A stretch of DNA of 64,000 bases. Source: Rugamonas brunnea (GTDB lineage Bacteria; Pseudomonadota; Gammaproteobacteria; Burkholderiales; Burkholderiaceae_D). This document shows positions 59,839 through 64,000 of the stretch, in pieces. The position numbers were made by a program, and so were the translations under genes. Numbering within the stretch: position 1 is the stretch's first letter; each line of letters begins with the position of its first letter. Where the stretch lies: positions 62,001 to 126,000 of the forward strand of contig NZ_JACEZT010000010.1 in assembly GCF_014042345.1 (NCBI RefSeq). The letters are read 5' to 3'. The notes below the pieces were generated by a model. The model was not told the DNA's origin, searched no databases, and saw only the letters and a list, made by a program, of their open reading frames with translations.

Positions 59839-60384
59839 TCAGGCTGCCCGGCGCGCGCCGGCGCGGCGCCGCACAGCGGCCAGCAGCCCCAGGCCGCCAA
59901 TCAGCGACAGATAGGTCGCCGGTTCCGGCACGGCCGAAACGCTCCAGCTGCCCGGACGGTCGAACACGCTCGCCCACGGGCCGGAAATGACGTTCACGCC
60001 AGCCAGGTCCGCCGGCTGCCCGTACAGCGACGAGATGGACAGGAAGCCGCTCATGTGCGACGCGTCCGCCGCGCTAAACTGCCAGTCAACAATGTTCTTG
60101 TTGCTGTCGAAGTTGAAGTGGAAATATTGCAGGAACATGGGCATCGCATCGCTGAATTGCAGGCCGGCGGCCTCCACATCCCAGTGCTTGATGGCGTAGC
60201 TATGGCCAGCCCCTTGTACCGCATGGTCGAAATCGAACACGAAGTGGGCCACCAGACGCGATGGCGTGCTGGTGATGTCGTTCTGCTCGAACAGATTGCC
60301 CGTGTAGGTGTAGGTCGTGTCGGCGGCCGAACAGATGCCAGCGATACCCAGCAGTGCCCCACAGGCGATGGCGCGGATGGTCAT
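59839..60384 (-). CDS. PEP-CTERM sorting domain protein
   Basis: A 181-residue exported protein with signal peptide (MTIRAIACGALLGIAGICSA). The C-terminus has VPEPATYLSLIGGLGLLAAV then RRRAGARR, a classical PEP-CTERM signal: Pro-Glu-Pro, hydrophobic helix, Arg cluster, processed by exosortase. The middle (THYTYTGNLFEQNDITST-like and FVFDFDHAVQGAGHSYAIKH) is unrecognised. PEP-CTERM systems go with exopolysaccharide biosynthesis; no exosortase is in this window. It lies between the lipoprotein gene and the acnB terminator and has its own promoter. Confidence 0.9.
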   Translation of the reverse strand: MTIRAIACGALLGIAGICSAADTTYTYTGNLFEQNDITSTPSRLVAHFVFDFDHAVQGAGHSYAIKHWDVEAAGLQFSDAMPMFLQYFHFNFDSNKNIVDWQFSAADASHMSGFLSISSLYGQPADLAGVNVISGPWASVFDRPGSWSVSAVPEPATYLSLIGGLGLLAAVRRRAGARRAA

Positions 60385-60412
60385 AGTTTCCCTTAATAAA
60401 AGTTAAAGTTTT

Positions 60413-60441
60413 ATTATGAATTAACATAGGGAAATATGCAA
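60413..60441 (-). promoter_or_regulatory. Promoter of the PEP-CTERM gene
   Basis: TTGCAT (60441-60436 on the minus strand), 17 bases, CATAAT (60418-60413), followed by AAGGGAAACT as ribosome-binding site before the ATG at 60384. Confidence 0.5.
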
Positions 60442-60464
60442 TTTCCTGACGCTGCCCCGACAAG

Positions 60465-60500
60465 AAAAAACCCCGGACAGTTGTCGCCAACTGTCCGGGG
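60465..60500 (-). terminator. Intrinsic terminator of acnB
   Basis: CCCCGGACAGTTG (60471-60483) and CAACTGTCCGGGG (60488-60500) are perfectly complementary around TCGC, and on the minus strand the stem is followed by six T residues (plus-strand A-run 60465-60470). It lies 35 bases after the acnB stop, an efficient rho-independent terminator. Confidence 0.92.
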
Positions 60501-60535
60501 TTCTGCTCAGCTTACCGCGCTGGCGTTACGTTCGC

Positions 60536-63127
60536 TCAGGCACCGACTTCGACTTTGTCGGCCACCGAACGGAACTCTTCGATCTGGTCGAAGTTCATGT
60601 AGCGGTAGATCTGGTCGGCGCTCTTGTCGAGCACGCCGATCTGCGACATGTACTCTTCCTTGGTCGGGATGCGGCCCAGCGCCGAGCACACGGCTGCCAG
60701 TTCGGCCGAACCCAGGTACACATTGGTGTCCAGGCCCAGACGGTTCGGGAAGTTACGGGTCGAGGTCGACATCACGGTGGCGCCCTTGCGGATCTGCGCC
60801 TGGTTACCCATGCACAGCGAGCAGCCCGGCATTTCCATACGGGCGCCGGTGCGGCCCAGCGTGCCGTAGTGGCCTTCGGCCGTCAGCACTTGCGCGTCCA
60901 TCTTGGTCGGCGGAGCGATCCACAGGCGGACCGGGATGTCCGACTTGCCTTCCAGAACCTTCGAAGCGGCGCGGAAGTGGCCGATGTTGGTCATGCAGGA
61001 ACCCACGAACACGTCGTCGATCTTGGCGCCGGCCACGTCCGACAGGGTCTTCACGTCGTCCGGGTCGTTCGGGCAAGCAACGATAGGCTCGTGGATGTCG
61101 GCCAGGTCGATCTCGATCACGGCAGCGTATTCGGCGTCCGCGTCCGGGGCCAGCAGCTCAGGCTTGGCCAGCCAGGCTTCCATGGCCTTGATGCGGCGTT
61201 CCAGCGTGCGCTTGTCCTGGTAGCCGGTGGCGATCATCCACTTCATCAGCGTGATGTTCGAGTTCATGTACTCGATGATCGGTGCCTTGTCCAGGTGCAC
61301 GGTGCAACCGGCGGCCGAGCGCTCAGCCGAGGCGTCGGACAGTTCGAATGCCTGTTCCACCTTCAGGTCAGGCAGGCCTTCGATTTCCAGGATGCGGCCC
61401 GAGAAGATGTTCTTCTTGCCCTTCTTGTCCACGGTCAGCAGACCCTGGCGGATGGCGTACAGCGGAATCGCGTTGACCAGGTCACGCAGGGTCACGCCAG
61501 GCTGCATCTTGCCCTTGAAGCGCACCAGCACGGATTCTGGCATGTCCAGCGGCATCACGCCGGTGGCGGCGGCGAAGGCCACCAGGCCCGAACCGGCCGG
61601 GAACGAGATACCGATAGGGAAACGGGTGTGCGAGTCGCCGCCGGTGCCGACGGTGTCAGGCAGCAGCAGACGGTTCAGCCACGAGTGGATCACGCCGTCG
61701 CCCGGACGCAGGGCCACGCCGCCACGGTTCTCGATGAACGCTGGCAGTTCTTTGTGGGTCTTGACGTCGACGATCTTCGGATAGGCTGCGGTGTGGCAGA
61801 ACGACTGCATCACCATGTCGGCCGAGAAGCCCAGGCAAGCCAGGTCTTTCAGCTCGTCGCGGGTCATCGGGCCGGTGGTGTCTTGCGAGCCCACAGTGGT
61901 CATCTTCGGTTCGCAGTAGGTGCCTGGGCGGATGCCGTGGCCTTCTGGCATGCCGCAAGCGCGGCCGACCATCTTCTGGGCCAGCGAGTAGCCACGGCCG
62001 GTGTCGGCAGGGTTCTGCGGCAGGCGGAACAGGGTCGATGGGGCCAGGCCCAGCGCTTCACGCGCCTTGGCGGTCAGGCCGCGGCCGATGATCAGCGGAA
62101 TACGGCCGCCGGCGCGCACTTCGTCGAACAGCACGTCGGACTTGACTTTGAACTCGGCGATCACGGCGCCGTTCTTCAGGGCCTTGCCTTCGTATGGACG
62201 CAGCTCGACCACGTCGCCCATTTCCATCTGCGACACGTCCAGCTCGATCGGCAGCGCGCCGGCGTCTTCCATGGTGTTGTAGAAGATCGGGGCGATCTTG
62301 GCGCCCAGGCACACGCCGCCGAAACGCTTGTTGGGGATGAATGGAATGTCTTCGCCGGTGAACCACAGCACCGAGTTGGTGGCCGATTTACGCGACGAGC
62401 CGGTGCCCACCACGTCGCCCACGTAGGCGACCAGGTTGCCCTTGGCTTTCAGCGCTTCCAGTTGCTTGATCGGACCGACCGAGCCGGGCACGTCCGGGTT
62501 GATGCCGGGACGTGGGTTCTTCAGCATGGCCAGCGCGTGCAGCGGGATGTCGGGACGGGTGGTGGCGTCCGGTGCCGGCGACAGGTCGTCGGTGTTGGTT
62601 TCGCCGGAGACCTTGAACACGGTCAGGGTCAGGCTTTGCGGCACTTCAGGACGCGAGGTGAACCACTCGGCATCGGCCCACGATTGCAGCACTTCCTTGG
62701 CGCGGGCGCTGCCCTTGTCGGCCAGGTCCTTGACGTCGTGGAAGTAGTCGAACATCAGCAGGGTCTTTTTCAGACCTTCGGCGGCCACGGGGCCGACCAC
62801 GGCGTCGTCCAGCACGTCGATCATAGGCTTGATGTTGAAGCCGCCCAGCATGGTGCCCAGCAGGCGGGTTGCCAGTTCGCGCGAGATCAGCGGCGAGCTT
62901 TCCGTGCCCTTGGACACGGCGGCCAGGAAGGCGCACTTGACCTTGGCGGCGTCGTCCACGCCGGCCGGCACGCGATTGGTGATCAGCTCGACCAGGAATT
63001 GTTCTTCACCTGCTGGCGGATTCTTCAGGAGTTCGACCAGGTCCGTGGTCTGGGCCGCGGTCAGCGGCAGCGGTGGGATGCCAAGGGATGCGCGCTCGGC
63101 GACTTGGTTGCGGTAGGCAGCTAGCAT
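60536..63127 (-). CDS. acnB: Bifunctional aconitate hydratase B / 2-methylisocitrate dehydratase
   Basis: An 863-residue enzyme, the normal AcnB length. The N-terminal HEAT-like domain ([20 protein letters not shown]) and swivel domain precede the catalytic core. The three [4Fe-4S] ligand regions are visible: [18 protein letters not shown] precedes them, [11 protein letters not shown] carries the first Cys and [11 protein letters not shown] the other two. AcnB interconverts citrate and isocitrate in the TCA cycle and can also act in the methylcitrate cycle. A strong terminator follows and a promoter with a palindrome precedes. The coding region shows no irregularity. Confidence 0.97.
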   Translation of the reverse strand: MLAAYRNQVAERASLGIPPLPLTAAQTTDLVELLKNPPAGEEQFLVELITNRVPAGVDDAAKVKCAFLAAVSKGTESSPLISRELATRLLGTMLGGFNIKPMIDVLDDAVVGPVAAEGLKKTLLMFDYFHDVKDLADKGSARAKEVLQSWADAEWFTSRPEVPQSLTLTVFKVSGETNTDDLSPAPDATTRPDIPLHALAMLKNPRPGINPDVPGSVGPIKQLEALKAKGNLVAYVGDVVGTGSSRKSATNSVLWFTGEDIPFIPNKRFGGVCLGAKIAPIFYNTMEDAGALPIELDVSQMEMGDVVELRPYEGKALKNGAVIAEFKVKSDVLFDEVRAGGRIPLIIGRGLTAKAREALGLAPSTLFRLPQNPADTGRGYSLAQKMVGRACGMPEGHGIRPGTYCEPKMTTVGSQDTTGPMTRDELKDLACLGFSADMVMQSFCHTAAYPKIVDVKTHKELPAFIENRGGVALRPGDGVIHSWLNRLLLPDTVGTGGDSHTRFPIGISFPAGSGLVAFAAATGVMPLDMPESVLVRFKGKMQPGVTLRDLVNAIPLYAIRQGLLTVDKKGKKNIFSGRILEIEGLPDLKVEQAFELSDASAERSAAGCTVHLDKAPIIEYMNSNITLMKWMIATGYQDKRTLERRIKAMEAWLAKPELLAPDADAEYAAVIEIDLADIHEPIVACPNDPDDVKTLSDVAGAKIDDVFVGSCMTNIGHFRAASKVLEGKSDIPVRLWIAPPTKMDAQVLTAEGHYGTLGRTGARMEMPGCSLCMGNQAQIRKGATVMSTSTRNFPNRLGLDTNVYLGSAELAAVCSALGRIPTKEEYMSQIGVLDKSADQIYRYMNFDQIEEFRSVADKVEVGA

Positions 63128-63191
63128 GAAAATCTCTCAGTCAGGATAGATTGCAGGAAAAGCGGACAAGTGACCGCCAGTACTGAGCGCT

Positions 63192-63220
63192 ATTGTACCT
63201 CAGGAAGTCTTATATAAGAC
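63192..63220 (-). promoter_or_regulatory. acnB promoter region with 14-base palindrome
   Basis: GTCTTATATAAGAC (63207-63220) is a perfect palindrome. On the minus strand a TACAAT -10 lies at 63197-63192, so the palindrome covers the -35 region, well placed for repression. From memory, ATAAGAC-type palindromes occur before TCA-cycle genes in betaproteobacteria and are linked to GntR-type regulators; not checked here. Confidence 0.6.
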
Positions 63221-63480
63221 ATATAACACGAGACACACCGATCTTTTTTGCCACAATTTAAGCATGCAGGGCCACGCCCACAGCGAAAACACGGCGAAAC
63301 CGGGGCCGGACGGCCGCCGAACCTTGCCAGTTTTACATGAGACGAGCCGATCCGCCGGCCTTGCGGACGGGGCCGCCGTGGCCCGCCGCCCCAGGATTTC
63401 CGCTTCGTATCGTGAGCGCGCCGGCGCGGGGGCGCTGCTACGATGGGCCGTCAACTCCTGACAATCATGCAAGGACAGCA
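63221..63480. other. Intergenic region between acnB and the GH2 gene
   Basis: No coding sequence is supported. The acnB operator adjoins its left edge. CAAGGACAG at 63469-63477 is the ribosome-binding area of the following gene. Otherwise nothing notable. Confidence 0.5.
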
Positions 63481-64000
63481 ATGGACGAGTTCGACTATCC
63501 ACGGCCGCAACTGGTACGCGAACAGTGGCAATCGCTGAACGGCGAATGGGAATTCGAGTTCGACGACGGGCGCGCCTACGCCCTGCCGTCCGATCCCATC
63601 CCCTGGTCGCGGCGCATCGTGGTGCCGTTCGCGCCCGAATCGGCCGCCAGCGGCATCGGCGACACCGGCTTTCATCCCGCCTGCTGGTACCGCTGCCGCT
63701 TCCACCCGGGGCCGCGCGGCGCGCGCACGCTGCTGCATTTTGGCGCCGTCGACTACCAGGCGCGGGTATGGATCAACAACCACATGGTGGCCGAGCACGA
63801 AGGCGGCCACACGGCGTTCACGGCCGACATCACCAACGAACTGGTGGACGGCGAACAGACGTTGGTGGTGCTGGTGGAGGACGACCCGGCCGACCTCGGC
63901 AAGCCGCGCGGCAAGCAGGACTGGCAACCCGATCCCCATGCGATCTGGTATCCGCGCACCACCGGGATCTGGCAGACCGTCTGGCTCGAAGCCGTGGGCC
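63481..64000 (+). CDS. Glycoside hydrolase family 2 protein (N-terminal part)
   Basis: The first 173 codons of a GH2 enzyme (beta-galactosidase, beta-glucuronidase or beta-mannosidase type); it runs off the right edge. Visible are PRPQLVREQWQSLNGEWEFE and VVPFAPESAASGIG, then FHPACWYRCRF, LHFGAVDYQARVWINNHMVA and EHEGGHTAFTADITN, the jelly-roll sugar-binding domain of the family. The catalytic barrel is beyond the window, so substrate cannot be named. A signal peptide is not apparent, suggesting a cytoplasmic enzyme. Confidence 0.9.
   Translation, partial: MDEFDYPRPQLVREQWQSLNGEWEFEFDDGRAYALPSDPIPWSRRIVVPFAPESAASGIGDTGFHPACWYRCRFHPGPRGARTLLHFGAVDYQARVWINNHMVAEHEGGHTAFTADITNELVDGEQTLVVLVEDDPADLGKPRGKQDWQPDPHAIWYPRTTGIWQTVWLEAVG

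Overview
The window looks like chromosome of a high-GC betaproteobacterium of the order Burkholderiales, most likely Oxalobacteraceae (Massilia/Duganella/Janthinobacterium type). This is inferred from the gene set: an RpfE-like gene overlapping recJ, DUF2288, a GBP-type porin, a PEP-CTERM protein, AcnB, a cheY-cheZ pair and GcdR/GcdH/GcdG order. No rRNA or tRNA gene was seen, so the genus is a guess.

Layout. 1-4500: lolD (cut by the edge) and lolC, then the RpfE-like gene and recJ. 4600-5840: a RES-Xre toxin-antitoxin pair with its own promoter. 5.9-10 kb: DUF2288, a GntR/FCD regulator, and a purine-type deaminase plus NCS2 permease with a palindromic operator. 10.2-16.6 kb: AraC regulator, acyl-CoA ligase, coniferyl-aldehyde dehydrogenase, TetR and acyl-CoA dehydrogenase. 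16.6-18.9 kb: hemerythrin, an FNR-type regulator under a textbook class II FNR promoter, GFA and VOC proteins. 18.9-22.2 kb: an operon of a FecR-like protein, a membrane sensor with a CxxCH haem motif and a Ser/Thr kinase. 22.4-24.1 kb: two exported proteins and a REP-like inverted repeat. 24.1-27.7 kb: glutaryl-CoA module (LysR, gcdH, CaiB/BaiF CoA-transferase) with a dyad about 64 bases upstream of the predicted transcription start.

27.9-33.3 kb is the accessory part: a visibly AT-richer island of nine small genes, all on the minus strand. Most are followed at or just after the stop codon by a short TGGCCG-centred repeat. The outermost repeat copies are in inverted orientation, and a 51-base imperfect inverted repeat lies just outside the left end. 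It behaves like a cassette array without a visible integrase and is the best candidate here for an undescribed system.

33.7-40.1 kb: two c-di-GMP enzymes facing each other, then cheY-cheZ. 40.3-47.5 kb: a TPR/GT41 glycosyltransferase, a polysaccharide deacetylase, a DUF2252 protein, and a two-gene unit with a phosphodiesterase-like lipoprotein. 47.7-56.3 kb: a probable D-glutamate/5-oxoproline operon (DUF1445 protein, MFS transporter, 5-oxoprolinase, porin, Cache protein) divergent from a LysR regulator. 56.3-58.0 kb: a chemoreceptor whose leader carries an intrinsic terminator, hence a candidate attenuator or small RNA. 58.2-64 kb: a beta-propeller lipoprotein, a PEP-CTERM protein, acnB with a strong terminator and an upstream palindrome, and the start of a GH2 glycosidase.

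All functions come from reading the sequence and recalling family features. No database search was possible, and promoter or operator calls are pattern matches.
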